A stretch of 64,000 bases of DNA, from assembly GCF_023243075.1 (NCBI RefSeq), contig NZ_JALKFZ020000001.1:232271-296270 (forward strand). The letters are read 5' to 3'. The translations under genes and the position numbers were made by a program. Under the pieces are notes generated by a model. That model saw nothing but the letters and a program-made list of their open reading frames with translations. It was not told the origin of the DNA and did no database searches. Shown here one piece after another: positions 1 through 10,368 of the stretch; the stretch's first letter is position 1, and every line of letters starts with the position of its first letter. This stretch comes from Frankia sp. AiPa1. GTDB lineage: Bacteria; Actinomycetota; Actinomycetes; Frankiales; Frankiaceae.

Positions 1-50
1 GGCCGGCTGACTCGGCCCGAACCGACGAGGAAGAACTCCCCCGTCATGGC

Positions 51-82
51 GACAGGCCCCGGAAGTGCTTCCGGGGCCTGTC
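51..82. terminator. Inverted repeat, probable bidirectional terminator
   Basis: A perfect 15-bp stem (51-65 pairs with 68-82, arms GACAGGCCCCGGAAG and CTTCCGGGGCCTGTC) has a 2-nt loop. It lies 29 nt beyond the 3' end of the minus-strand tRNA and would also serve a plus-strand gene ending left of the window. There is no T run, which is usual in high-GC actinobacteria. Positions 1-50 hold no gene I can support. Confidence 0.6.
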
Positions 83-111
83 GCGCAGCATGATCCGATC
101 CGGATCGGGGG

Positions 112-196
112 TGGTGGCAGGTGATGGATTCGAACCATCGTAGGCTGAGCCGACGGTTTTACAGACCGCTCCCTTTGGCCGCTCGGGCAACCTGCC
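112..196 (-). tRNA. tRNA-Tyr (anticodon GTA)
   Basis: Read on the minus strand, the 7-bp acceptor arms GGCAGGT and ACCTGCC pair perfectly. The discriminator base A is followed by an encoded CCA. The anticodon loop is CTGTAAA, giving anticodon GTA on a 5-bp stem with one G-U pair. The variable region is long (about 14 nt), as expected for a class II tRNA such as bacterial tRNA-Tyr, and the T arm contains GGTTCGAATCC. It delivers tyrosine at UAU/UAC codons. The gene stands alone and is divergent from the yajQ-like gene. Confidence 0.97.
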
Positions 197-382
197 GCTG
201 TGGACGAGCATACCGGTCCTGACGGAGCATCGGGACGCGGGCCCACCACAGACGACATCACGCCACCCGATCAGCGCGGTGTGTAGTTAGATATTCGGCT
301 GTCGCGGCCGCCACGACCGCCACCAAGGGCGCTCGCGTCGCGCCATTCGCCCCATACCGCATCGAACAGGAGGTCCGTACTC

Positions 383-871
383 GTGGCCGACCCGTCCTTT
401 GACATCGTCAGCAAAGTTGATACCCAGGAGATCGACAACGCCGTCAACCAGACGGCCAAGGAGATCCGGAACCGGTTCGACTTCCGGGACACCGGCGCTT
501 CGGCATCCCTGTCGGGCGAGTCGATTCTGCTGATAGCGAACACCGACGAGCGAGTCAAGGCTGTGCTCGACGTCCTGCAGGAGAAGTTCGTCAAACGCGG
601 CATCTCGCTCAAGGCGTTGTCCTTCGACGAGCCGAAGGCGTCGGGCAAGGAGTTCCGCCTGCCCGTGACCGTGCAGCAGGGCATCTCTGAGGAGAAGGCC
701 CGCGTGATCGCGAAGAAGATCCGGACGGATGGGCCGAAAGGGGTACAGGCTCAGATCCAGGGTGATCAACTGAGGGTCACCGGGAAGAAGCGGGACGACC
801 TACAGCGGGTCATCCAGCTGCTGAAGGGCGAGGACTTCGATGTCCCGCTCCAGTTCGTCAACTACCGCTAG
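383..871 (+). CDS. YajQ family nucleotide-binding protein
   Basis: This 162-aa protein belongs to the YajQ/DUF520 family, cytoplasmic proteins with two ferredoxin-like alpha/beta domains; some members bind cyclic di-GMP. The N-terminus begins [13 protein letters not shown] and the middle holds the conserved [13 protein letters not shown] stretch and [20 protein letters not shown]. Length is the family norm (about 160-165 aa). The start is GTG at 383, preceded by AGGAGG about 8 nt upstream. The gene is monocistronic, followed by two strong hairpins. Family assignment is clear. The physiological role in actinobacteria is not established, so c-di-GMP binding is only inferred. Confidence 0.93.
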   Translation: MADPSFDIVSKVDTQEIDNAVNQTAKEIRNRFDFRDTGASASLSGESILLIANTDERVKAVLDVLQEKFVKRGISLKALSFDEPKASGKEFRLPVTVQQGISEEKARVIAKKIRTDGPKGVQAQIQGDQLRVTGKKRDDLQRVIQLLKGEDFDVPLQFVNYR

Positions 872-913
872 GTTTCGCCGGCCGCGCGCCGAGAGTCGTG
901 GCCTCATAATGAC

Positions 914-979
914 GCACCCCGCCCGATGGGGGGTCCGGGCGGGGTGCTTGCGGCGGAGCCTGGGGGTGTGCTCCGCCGC
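914..979. terminator. Two tandem hairpins between convergent genes
   Basis: Two perfect inverted repeats follow one another: a 12-bp stem (914-925 with 936-947, arm GCACCCCGCCCG) and a 10-bp stem (950-959 with 970-979, arm GCGGCGGAGC). They lie 43 nt after the YajQ-like gene and about 140 nt past the end of the convergent htpX, so they can stop transcription from both sides. The first stem is followed only by TT. Confidence 0.7.
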
Positions 980-1116
980 GGTCAGGTTCGCGGGTGGCGG
1001 CCATAGCGGCCATCTGCCCGCGCACGCCGGCCATGGAGAAATATTACGCCGCAGCGACGACCGTAAACCTGCGACACCACGACGGACAACAACGTTGTCA
1101 TCCGGCTGGGTCACCG

Positions 1117-1986
1117 CTACGGATTCATTCGCGACATCTGCTCCAGCCGCGCGATTCGTTCGTTCATGGGCGGATGCGTCGAGAACAGCTTCGCGACGCC
1201 TCCGCCGCGGAACGGGTTCGCAATCATCAGCGCGGCGGCCGGGCCCACCCGTGAGCTGGGCACCAGCGGCCGGGCCGCCGTGCCAAGCTCCAGCTTGCGC
1301 AACGCGCTTGCCAGTCCCATCGGGTCGCCGGTGAGCGTCGCACCCGATTCATCCGCCTGATACTCCCGCGCCCGGCTGATGGCGAGCTGGATGATCGTCG
1401 CCGCGACCGGACCCAGGATCATCAGCAGGAGAAGTTCAAAGATACCCGGACCGTTCTCATCGTTCCGGCCGCCACCGAAGATAGCGAGGAACTGGGCCAT
1501 GTTGGCCAGATACACGATGACGCTGGCCAGCGCTCCGGCCACGGACGCGATGAGTATGTCCCGGTTGTAGACATGACTGAGCTCATGCCCAAGGACGCCC
1601 CGCAGCTCACGGTCGTCCATGAGTTCCATGATGCCTTCCGTGCAGCAGACCGCCGCGTTACGCGGGCCTCGGCCGGTCGCGAAGGCGTTCGGCGCGCCGG
1701 TGGGGCTCAGATAGAGCCGCGGCATCGGCATCCGGGCCTGGCGGGCGAGATCGCCGACGATGGCGTACAGCCGGGGCTGCTCGACCTGGGTCACCGGATA
1801 GGCACTCATCGACCGCAGCGCGATGCGGTCGGAGAAGAAGTAGGAAATACCGTTCATCGCCAGCGCAACGAACAGCGCAACGAGCAGACCAGCCCGACCG
1901 AACAGAGAGCCGACCAGCAGGATGGCGGCGGACAGCACGCCGAGGAGCAGCGCGGTCTTCAGACCGTTGAGGTGGCGGTGTGACAT
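1117..1986 (-). CDS. htpX: HtpX family zinc metalloprotease (M48B)
   Basis: A 289-aa membrane protease expected to cut damaged or misfolded membrane proteins at the cytoplasmic face. Two N-terminal hydrophobic segments (about residues 11-29 and 33-50) precede the zinc motif HELSH at residues 134-138; the third zinc ligand is probably the Glu in the downstream [10 protein letters not shown] stretch. Another pair of hydrophobic segments lies between them (about residues 145-205). Length matches the family (280-300 aa). The start is ATG at 1986; no convincing ribosome site is visible, with AGAGGA lying rather far upstream. It is the only gene on its strand until the DUF2520 gene 237 nt upstream. 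Confidence 0.95.
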   Translation of the reverse strand: MSHRHLNGLKTALLLGVLSAAILLVGSLFGRAGLLVALFVALAMNGISYFFSDRIALRSMSAYPVTQVEQPRLYAIVGDLARQARMPMPRLYLSPTGAPNAFATGRGPRNAAVCCTEGIMELMDDRELRGVLGHELSHVYNRDILIASVAGALASVIVYLANMAQFLAIFGGGRNDENGPGIFELLLLMILGPVAATIIQLAISRAREYQADESGATLTGDPMGLASALRKLELGTAARPLVPSSRVGPAAALMIANPFRGGGVAKLFSTHPPMNERIARLEQMSRMNP

Positions 1987-2223
1987 GGCGATCGGGGTCC
2001 GTCCTCTGTGACGACATCCGTCCGCTGGCGATGACCAGGGCCGTAGGTACCCGGAACCGTGGCGACCAGGCCAGGTCGGCGACCGTCGGAACGGCAGTGC
2101 GTCTGAACCAGCACCGCTTCAGGAACCGCGGTGCACCCGAACCAACGTGGCAGGGCCAGGGCAACGTTCCCGGGGGGAGCCGGTCCCGGCGGGGATGTGG
2201 CCCACACCTGTGGGTCCTGCCCC

Positions 2224-3144
2224 TCAGGTCTCGGTCAGACCACCGCGCAGCCGGATGGCATCCACCGGGTCGAGGAGGCCGGCGCGGGCGAGCTCGCCGG
2301 CGGTGAACAGGGCCAGCGCCCGGTAGACCTCGGCGGCGGCGGGGTCCACCCGGGCCAGGGCGTGCTGGTGCGCGAGCAGTGTGCCCAGGTCGGCGCGACG
2401 GACGGGCCCGGTAGCCGCCGCCCAGCCACCGGCCAGCGCGTTGCGGAGAGACGCATGCAGCAACGGGCTCAGAGCGGCGGCCGGATCGGCGATTCCGACG
2501 TCCGCGAGGAGGTCCCGGGCAACAGCGGTCAAACTGGCCAGAAAGTTGCCACCGAGGACCAGGGCAGCATGATATTGGTCACGATGCTCCTCCGGAACGT
2601 CAAGGGGGACACCGCCGATATCGGCCACCAGGCGCCGCGCTGCCACGATGGCCTGGGCATCCGCGGTGATGCCGAACGGGACGCCCACAAACATCTCCGC
2701 CTCGCCACCGGGGAGCCCGTCGGGTTCATCGACGTTCCCCGGCAGCGTCATGATCGGGTGTAGTGCGACGCGGTGAGCGCCGTGGCCCTGTCCAGCGGCC
2801 AACACCGCGAGTCCGTGCCGACCGCTGAGGTGCGCGAGGAGCTGACCTGCCCGCACGGCCCCGACGGCGACCAGCCGAGCCGTGACCTGCGCGATCGCGT
2901 CGTCGGGCACGGCCACAAGGAGAAGGTCGGCCTGCCGCAGCCGATCCGCGATCCCCGCCGCGGGGCCGGTCCAGGCGGCGGGGAAACGGGCCGCCGCCCG
3001 GGCGCGGGCCGACTCGGACCGGGTGCCCACCGCCACCACCGTGTACCCCGCGCCGACGAGGGCGAGAGCCAGAGCGCTGCCGGCCCGGCCGGCTCCGACC
3101 AGGCCGACGGCGCTCGCGGCCCGAACAGTCGCAGGTCGGCTCAT
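2224..3144 (-). CDS. Rossmann-fold and DUF2520 domain protein
   Basis: A 306-aa protein with an N-terminal NAD(P)-binding Rossmann fold (VGLVGAGRAGSALALALVGAG, about residues 13-33) and a C-terminal all-helical DUF2520 domain (about residues 165-290). The arrangement resembles ketopantoate or pyrroline-5-carboxylate reductases. In many actinobacteria this family sits directly upstream of panC, but here no panC follows; the next gene on the strand is htpX. Start ATG at 3144. The substrate is unknown; a dehydrogenase/reductase role is inferred from the fold only. Confidence 0.85.
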   Translation of the reverse strand: MSRPATVRAASAVGLVGAGRAGSALALALVGAGYTVVAVGTRSESARARAAARFPAAWTGPAAGIADRLRQADLLLVAVPDDAIAQVTARLVAVGAVRAGQLLAHLSGRHGLAVLAAGQGHGAHRVALHPIMTLPGNVDEPDGLPGGEAEMFVGVPFGITADAQAIVAARRLVADIGGVPLDVPEEHRDQYHAALVLGGNFLASLTAVARDLLADVGIADPAAALSPLLHASLRNALAGGWAAATGPVRRADLGTLLAHQHALARVDPAAAEVYRALALFTAGELARAGLLDPVDAIRLRGGLTET

Positions 3145-3730
3145 ACCGTCCGCCCGGCCTGTGCCCGGGGGTGGCTGCTCACCATGTGTTCCTTACGCCC
3201 GCACCGCGGTACTCCCGCGCGGGGGTACCGAGGCTTAGAGCGGTTGCGCAGGCCCGCGTCGGGCGGACGACACCCCGACGGCGGTTCATGGGCCGATACT
3301 CTCGGTGTGGCGGAACCCTCTGCGTGGCAGCTACGGAGGATTGCAAAGCGAAGACAGAGAGTTACTCTAAACACTGACAGACGCCCCCGCATGCCGACAG
3401 ATCTCGCGGTGGGGGGTGCACAGACAATCAAGGCTCGCCACGTTACGGGCCGATGTCAACACGATCATCGGCGCGACGCCCCGGGAGCGGTTCGCCCGCC
3501 GACCACCGCACCATCGGTCACACCCATACGAAGTACTCCGGCCGAACCACGGGGCGCGCATATATACACAGAGTTGACAGTCAATCACCACCAGGGCAGA
3601 GAACCGTAGATCATCTAATTCGGGTCCGATCGGTAGGCCGTGTCCGAGCTCTCGGAGAGCCTCGGCTCGCCGCACGCACCTCATTGCGGCAGCCGCTAGG
3701 CTGGTGTGGTACCCGAGGAGGTTACTGAAA
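3145..3730. promoter_or_regulatory. Divergent intergenic region before korA
   Basis: 586 nt separate the divergent DUF2520 and korA genes. It holds a 22-bp near-perfect palindrome at 3208-3229 (arms GGTACTCCC and GGGGGTACC around a CGCG core), a TTGACA hexamer at 3574-3579 just after an AT-rich TATATACAC stretch (3561-3569), and a small inverted repeat GCTCTC-G-GAGAGC at 3648-3660 in the probable korA leader. The korA ribosome site GAGGAGG is at 3715-3721. No gene is supported here. I could not place a -10 box with confidence. Confidence 0.5.
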
Positions 3731-5610
<1,880 letters not shown>

Positions 5611-5614
<4 letters not shown>

Positions 5615-6672
5615 CCGTCACGACGAACCGTTCCGGAATCAGCAACCGTCTGCTCGACCTGGTGCCCGCCGCGCCCGGACCGCAGAGCCGCAAGGACTTC
5701 ACCTCCGATCAGGAGGTGCGCTGGTGCCCGGGTTGCGGTGACTACGCCATCCTCGCCACTGTCCAGGGTTTTCTGCCCGAGCTCGGCATCGCGCGCGAGA
5801 ACGTCGTGTTCATCTCCGGGATCGGCTGTTCCTCCCGTTTTCCGTACTACCTGCAGACCTATGGGATGCACTCCATCCATGGCCGCGCACCGACGATCGC
5901 CACCGGCCTCGCCACCTCGCGGCCGGATCTGTCGGTCTGGGTCGTCACCGGAGACGGCGACGCGCTCTCGATCGGTGGCAACCACCTGCTGCACGCGCTG
6001 CGCCGCAACGTCAACCTGAAGATCCTGATGTTCAACAACCGGATCTACGGTCTGACCAAGGGCCAGTACTCGCCCACCTCGGAGGTCGGCAAGATCACAA
6101 AGTCGACGCCGTACGGCTCGCTGGACCGGCCTTACAACCCGGTCTCGCTGGCCCTCGGCGCGGAGGCGACGTTCGTCGCCCGCTCGATCGACTCCGACCG
6201 TGCACATCTGACCTCGGTGCTGCGCGCCGCCGCGGAGCACCCGGGCACGGCGTTCGTCGAGATCTTCCAGAACTGCAACATCTTCAACGACGGCGCCTTC
6301 GACCCGCTCAAGGACCGCTCGACCCGTGACGACGTGACGCTGCGCCTCGTGCACGGCGAGCCGCTGGTCTTCGGCGCCGAGGGCGACAAGGGTATCCGGC
6401 GCACGGACGACGGCGGCCTGGCGGTCGTCTCCGCCGACGCGCCCGGCGTCCTCGTCCACAACGCGTCGGCCGCGGACCCGAGCCAGTCGTTCGCGCTGTC
6501 CAGAGTCACCGGGGACTCCCATGGGGTCACCCCCATCGGCATCTTCCGTAACGTCGATGTTCCGACCTACGACGAGGCGCTCAACAGGCAGATCGTCGAT
6601 GCGAAGAGCAAGCAGGGTGACGGGGACCTGATGAACCTGATCTCCGGCGGGGAGACCTGGACCATCGCCTGA
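5611..6672 (+). CDS. korB: 2-oxoacid:ferredoxin oxidoreductase, beta subunit
   Basis: The 353-aa subunit carries thiamine diphosphate and one [4Fe-4S] cluster. The cluster cysteines are visible: WCPGC (C39, C42), GIGCSS and the late [10 protein letters not shown]. The thiamine-diphosphate motif is [12 protein letters not shown] with the downstream N-N-R-I-Y stretch. Length fits the family (about 340-360 aa). The GTG start overlaps the korA stop. The nearby strong hairpin (6725-6764) ends the two-gene operon. 2-oxoglutarate is the likely substrate because of the fused alpha/gamma partner, but pyruvate or another oxoacid cannot be excluded from sequence alone. Confidence 0.93.
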
Positions 6673-7205
6673 CCCCAGCTGCCTTCTGACTCCGGAGCGG
6701 CGGCTGACCCGGATCGGCACCAGGCGAGGCCGGGCGCGCGTTTCCCCCGCGCGTCCCGGCCTCGTCGTGTATCCGCACACGTTTTGTGGAGATATATCCG
6801 ATTTATGCACCCGATCTCGCTTTACCGCTCGGCGCAGAAGGCGGTGACGCCAGCCCGATATGCCGGCTGCCACGCGGGAGAACAGAGACGGATCCGATAG
6901 ACCGCGTCCGGATGTCTGACATCAGCCGGCTACGGCGCCTTAACGCGCGCCCTGTCTGATGGTTGCCGCTCCGCGCTGGTCCGGTAGGGTAAGGACTGCG
7001 CGTGGGGGTGCCGTGCGGCCCGGGGGGGCTCACCACACCAGTGCAGCCGGAGGCATAGTGCGGGGTCATCGAGCCCTCCGCCCACGGCCCGCGGGAGCTC
7101 CGCGTTCGCCGTTGGGTCCTGTTCATGCGTCCGTGGCCACGACGGCTTGCTCCCGTCGTCCCGGGTCGACGCAGCCGCGCATTTCTGAGCGCGCCGGAGG
7201 CCACC
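6673..7205. promoter_or_regulatory. Intergenic region with korAB terminator
   Basis: 533 nt between korB and the next plus-strand gene. The first part carries the korAB terminator hairpin. An AT-richer stretch follows at about 6765-6810. The last part ends with the GGAGG ribosome site (7196-7200) of the following gene. I see no convincing small gene. Confidence 0.45.
6725..6764 (+). terminator. korAB terminator hairpin
   Basis: CGAGGCCGGGCGCGCG at 6725-6740 pairs with CGCGCGTCCCGGCCTCG at 6748-6764, leaving one bulge and a T/C-rich loop. It lies 52 nt after the korB stop. No T tract follows. Confidence 0.7.
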
Positions 7206-9314
7206 GTGGGTAGTCATTCCGCCGGCCGCCATGCCCGGCACACAACCGCCGCCCGAAACGGCGACGAAGGCCGCGAGGCCGTCACCCGCCGTCCCATCGT
7301 CACCGCGGCCTGGCCCCAGGCGACACCGCCGGACGCCGCCGTGGTCCTCGACCCCAGGCGGCGGGCCGTGCACCCGGCCTGGCCGGGCCGCAGCGGCCAG
7401 GCGGCACCGTCCAGGCCGTCGGTGCTGATCAGCCCGGTGCCCACCGGCCCAGAAGGACAGGTTTCGGGGCGGCCGCCAGCCCGGCCGACCGTACCTCCTC
7501 CTGGTGAGCGGGACACGATCACCGGTCCTCTCTCGGTCAGCACCACCGCACGCCGAGATCAGGAAGCTGCCTCCACCGGCCTCCGGTGGCGAGCCGATCA
7601 CGGCCACGCCCTCTCCCCTGGTAGCTCGGCCGGTCCCGGCGGCGCTGGTCATAGCGGCGGCTCGGGCCGTTCCGCTGCGGGCTCCATCCTCGTGACCGGT
7701 CCCGACGACGCTCCGCGGTCGAGTGCGGTGGGCGCGTCGTCCGCCACGGCATCCACGTTCTGGGCCGATCCGTACCCGTCCACCGGTGGCCACGCCGTTG
7801 CTGCTGCCGGTCGCCTCGACGCGGCCGAGGTCGGTGGTGGCCACAGCGCCCCGCACGCCTACGACGTCGGTGGTCATCGCGATGCTGGTTCCCACAACGA
7901 GCCGACCGGTGTCGGCGGAGCCCCGACCGGCCTTGATGGGGATCCGGACGGCCTGTACCGCGACGCCGTCGGCTGGTACGGCGGTGCCGAGCTCCACGGT
8001 GGTGCGGGTCGGCACGGCGGTGCAGGCGCCCATGGCAGCACCGGCCGGTATGACGGCCCCGGCCACCGGGATGACGCCGACGAGGTGTGGTCGGCGCCGC
8101 CGCCAGACCAGGGCTGGACGGACCAGGGCTGGCCAGAACAGAGCCGGTCAGGACCGGGCACCGAGCCGGCCTCCGACGGGATGTGGGGCACCAGCGATCT
8201 CTCGGGCGCGGCCTGGGCCGCGGGGGCCACGGCCAGCGAAGGCCACGGCTCGGCCCGATACGGCAGCCGGTGGGGCAGTCTCGGCCACCGGGGCTATGAC
8301 GCTGCTCGCCGTGACGGCCAGGAGGTTGCGGGTCAGTGGTGGGCGCAGGGCAACTCCCGGACCAACGAGGCCGCCGCGATGGACGAGGCCGCCGACTGGG
8401 CCGTGGACACGGACCTGGCCGCCGAGTCGGGCCTGGCCGAGCAGTCGAACTGGGCTGATCGGTATGGCACGGCCTGGCAGTCAACCTCGTCTCGCCGGGC
8501 CGGTGATTACGGGGGCGGTACCTTCACCGCCAGCCGGATGCCCGTCGTTCCCACCACCCGCACCGAGGCGGTCCTGGCGCCCCGCTCGGAGGACACACAG
8601 GTCATCCGCCTCCCAGGCGCACACCGGGCACCCGCTCGGCGTGGCAGCCGGGGCAACGGCCGGGTGCGCTTGGCCGCCGCCGGCACCGTGTCGATCGCAG
8701 GCCTGTCGGCCATCGTCGCGGGCGTGACCCTCGGCGGCGAACAGCCCGGTTCCGCGACCGTCCCGAGCAGCGGGGACGCCTCGCGGATCCAGTACAACGG
8801 CCGCACCGACGCGCTCGCCCTGGGCTCCACGCAGAACCAGGCTTCACGTGGTTCCACCCGCGGCACCCCGCCCCGGGCCGAGCCCGCACCCCATCCCAGC
8901 CAGGCCGGTCAGGGTGGCTCCAGCTCGTCGCTTGGCACGGGACACAGCGCTGTCACCACCGCCACGCTCGGTCCGTCGACCGCACCGGTCCCGATCATCA
9001 CGCTGGTGCCGCAGGGCAGCGCCACTGGCCCGACCGACCTGCGCGGCCTCACGCCGAGCACCTCCGCGTCGACCTCTCCGACGGCGCCGGACACCTCGGC
9101 GACCCTGAGTACCAGCCCGTCGAGCACCGGCCTTGGCGGTCTCCCGTTCGACCCGGAGGCCCCCTCGACCTCGGCGACGCCCCTGGCGACGACCACATCG
9201 AGCCCCTCGGCGTCCGCGTACGCGGACGAGAGCGACCTGCTGTCGACGGCGTCGTCCATGCCGATCAGCATCACCCCACTGCTGCCCAGCGCGAGCGCGG
9301 CCTCGGCGCACTAG
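7206..9314 (+). CDS. Large low-complexity single-span membrane protein, unknown function
   Basis: A 702-aa protein that I do not recognise. GTG at 7206 is chosen because GGAGG lies 5 nt upstream and the product then begins MGSHSAGRHAR; an upstream in-frame ATG exists at 7125. About 480 residues rich in Gly, Ala, Asp, Arg and His form the N-terminal part, with repeated GGAG/HGG steps near residues 260-285 and D-Q-G-W repeats near 300. One hydrophobic segment follows (VSIAGLSAIVAGVTLGG, about residues 490-510). The rest (about 190 residues) is Ser/Thr/Pro-rich, resembling an unstructured extracytoplasmic stalk. Orientation is inferred from the Arg-rich stretch before the membrane span. It shares a bidirectional terminator with the gene that ends opposite it. 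Confidence 0.75.
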   Translation: MGSHSAGRHARHTTAARNGDEGREAVTRRPIVTAAWPQATPPDAAVVLDPRRRAVHPAWPGRSGQAAPSRPSVLISPVPTGPEGQVSGRPPARPTVPPPGERDTITGPLSVSTTARRDQEAASTGLRWRADHGHALSPGSSAGPGGAGHSGGSGRSAAGSILVTGPDDAPRSSAVGASSATASTFWADPYPSTGGHAVAAAGRLDAAEVGGGHSAPHAYDVGGHRDAGSHNEPTGVGGAPTGLDGDPDGLYRDAVGWYGGAELHGGAGRHGGAGAHGSTGRYDGPGHRDDADEVWSAPPPDQGWTDQGWPEQSRSGPGTEPASDGMWGTSDLSGAAWAAGATASEGHGSARYGSRWGSLGHRGYDAARRDGQEVAGQWWAQGNSRTNEAAAMDEAADWAVDTDLAAESGLAEQSNWADRYGTAWQSTSSRRAGDYGGGTFTASRMPVVPTTRTEAVLAPRSEDTQVIRLPGAHRAPARRGSRGNGRVRLAAAGTVSIAGLSAIVAGVTLGGEQPGSATVPSSGDASRIQYNGRTDALALGSTQNQASRGSTRGTPPRAEPAPHPSQAGQGGSSSSLGTGHSAVTTATLGPSTAPVPIITLVPQGSATGPTDLRGLTPSTSASTSPTAPDTSATLSTSPSSTGLGGLPFDPEAPSTSATPLATTTSSPSASAYADESDLLSTASSMPISITPLLPSASAASAH

Positions 9315-9318
9315 CGGC

Positions 9319-9357
9319 CCGCACCGGCTGGCCCGATAGGCGGGTCAGCCGGTGCGG
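9319..9357. terminator. Bidirectional terminator between convergent genes
   Basis: The 12-bp arm CCGCACCGGCTG (9319-9330) pairs perfectly with 9346-9357, and an inner CCCG/CGGG pair (9332-9335 with 9341-9344) closes on a short loop. It begins just after the plus-strand stop and overlaps the last codons of the minus-strand polyprenyl synthase. Confidence 0.75.
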
Positions 9358-10361
9358 TCGATGACGAAGTCGGCGAGCGAGCGAAGAGCGGTCTTCACCG
9401 GGCTGTCGGGAAGGGGCGCCAGGCAGTCGCGCGCCTGGGCGGACCAGGCAGCGAGCTCACGGCGGGCACGGGCCAGCCCGTCATGGTCGCGGAGCAGGTC
9501 AAGTGCCTCGGCGACGCCCTCGTCGGGGTTCCCACCACCCGCGGCGAAGTCGGAGACGATGAGCTCCCGCAGCCGCCGGGCCCCGGCGTCGTCGGACTGC
9601 AGCGCGTACAGCACCGGCAGGGTGGGCACGCCCTCCCGCAGATCGGTCCCGGGGGTCTTGCCGGAGTCCGCCGCGTCGGAGGCGACGTCGATGATGTCGT
9701 CGGAGAGCTGGAAGGCGACTCCGAACAGCTCGCCGAACGTGGCCAGCGTGTCCACAGTGATCGGGTCCGCGCCGGAGAGCATCGCTCCCAGCCGCCCGGA
9801 GGTGGCGATCAGCGACGCGGTCTTCTCCCGGACCACCCGCAGGTAGTGGGCGACCTGGTCCTGGCCGGCCGACGGGCCCACCGTCTCGCGAATCTGGCCC
9901 TCGCACAGCGTCGCGATGGTGCGGGCGAGTATGCGGGTCGCCTCCGGGCCGAGATCCGCGGTGATGTCGGAGGCGCGGGCGAACAGGTAGTCGCCGGTGA
10001 GGATGGCGACCGTGTTCGTCCAGCGGAGGTTGGCGGACGCCGCGCCACGGCGGCGCGGCGCCTCGTCCATCACGTCATCGTGGTACAGGGTCGACAGATG
10101 GGTCAGTTCGATCGCGACCGCGGCCGGCACCACCCCGGCGGCGCGCGGATCGGCGAAGTGCGCCGCCAGCAGCACAATGATCGGGCGGAACCGCTTGCCC
10201 CCCGCATCGACAAGATGCCGTGAGGTCTCGGTGACGAAGGCGAACTCGCTGCGCACCGAGGCACGCAGCAGCTCCTCCACCTGAACAAGACCTTCTCGCA
10301 CAGCTTTTTCGAGATCAGGATCGGTCCTGATCCCCATGACGTCCAGCCCGATAGCGCTCAT
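9345..10361 (-). CDS. Polyprenyl diphosphate synthase (menaquinone side chain)
   Basis: A 338-aa trans-isoprenyl diphosphate synthase that condenses isopentenyl diphosphate with an allylic primer; here it probably makes the menaquinone side chain. The first Asp-rich motif is HDDVMDE and the second is LSDDIIDV, with GGKRFRP earlier, all family hallmarks. ATG at 10361 is chosen because it lies 7 nt after the nuoN stop with GGTGG before it; an upstream in-frame start at 10412 would run 44 nt into nuoN. Placement directly behind nuoN is also seen in Streptomyces and suggests co-transcription with complex I. Product chain length cannot be read from sequence here. Confidence 0.92.
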   Translation of the reverse strand: MSAIGLDVMGIRTDPDLEKAVREGLVQVEELLRASVRSEFAFVTETSRHLVDAGGKRFRPIIVLLAAHFADPRAAGVVPAAVAIELTHLSTLYHDDVMDEAPRRRGAASANLRWTNTVAILTGDYLFARASDITADLGPEATRILARTIATLCEGQIRETVGPSAGQDQVAHYLRVVREKTASLIATSGRLGAMLSGADPITVDTLATFGELFGVAFQLSDDIIDVASDAADSGKTPGTDLREGVPTLPVLYALQSDDAGARRLRELIVSDFAAGGGNPDEGVAEALDLLRDHDGLARARRELAAWSAQARDCLAPLPDSPVKTALRSLADFVIDRTG

Positions 10362-10368
10362 ACCACCG

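Noticed and set aside
3574..3579. TTGACA as a -35 box for korA
   Set aside because: No convincing -10 hexamer lies 16-18 nt downstream, so I did not call a promoter.
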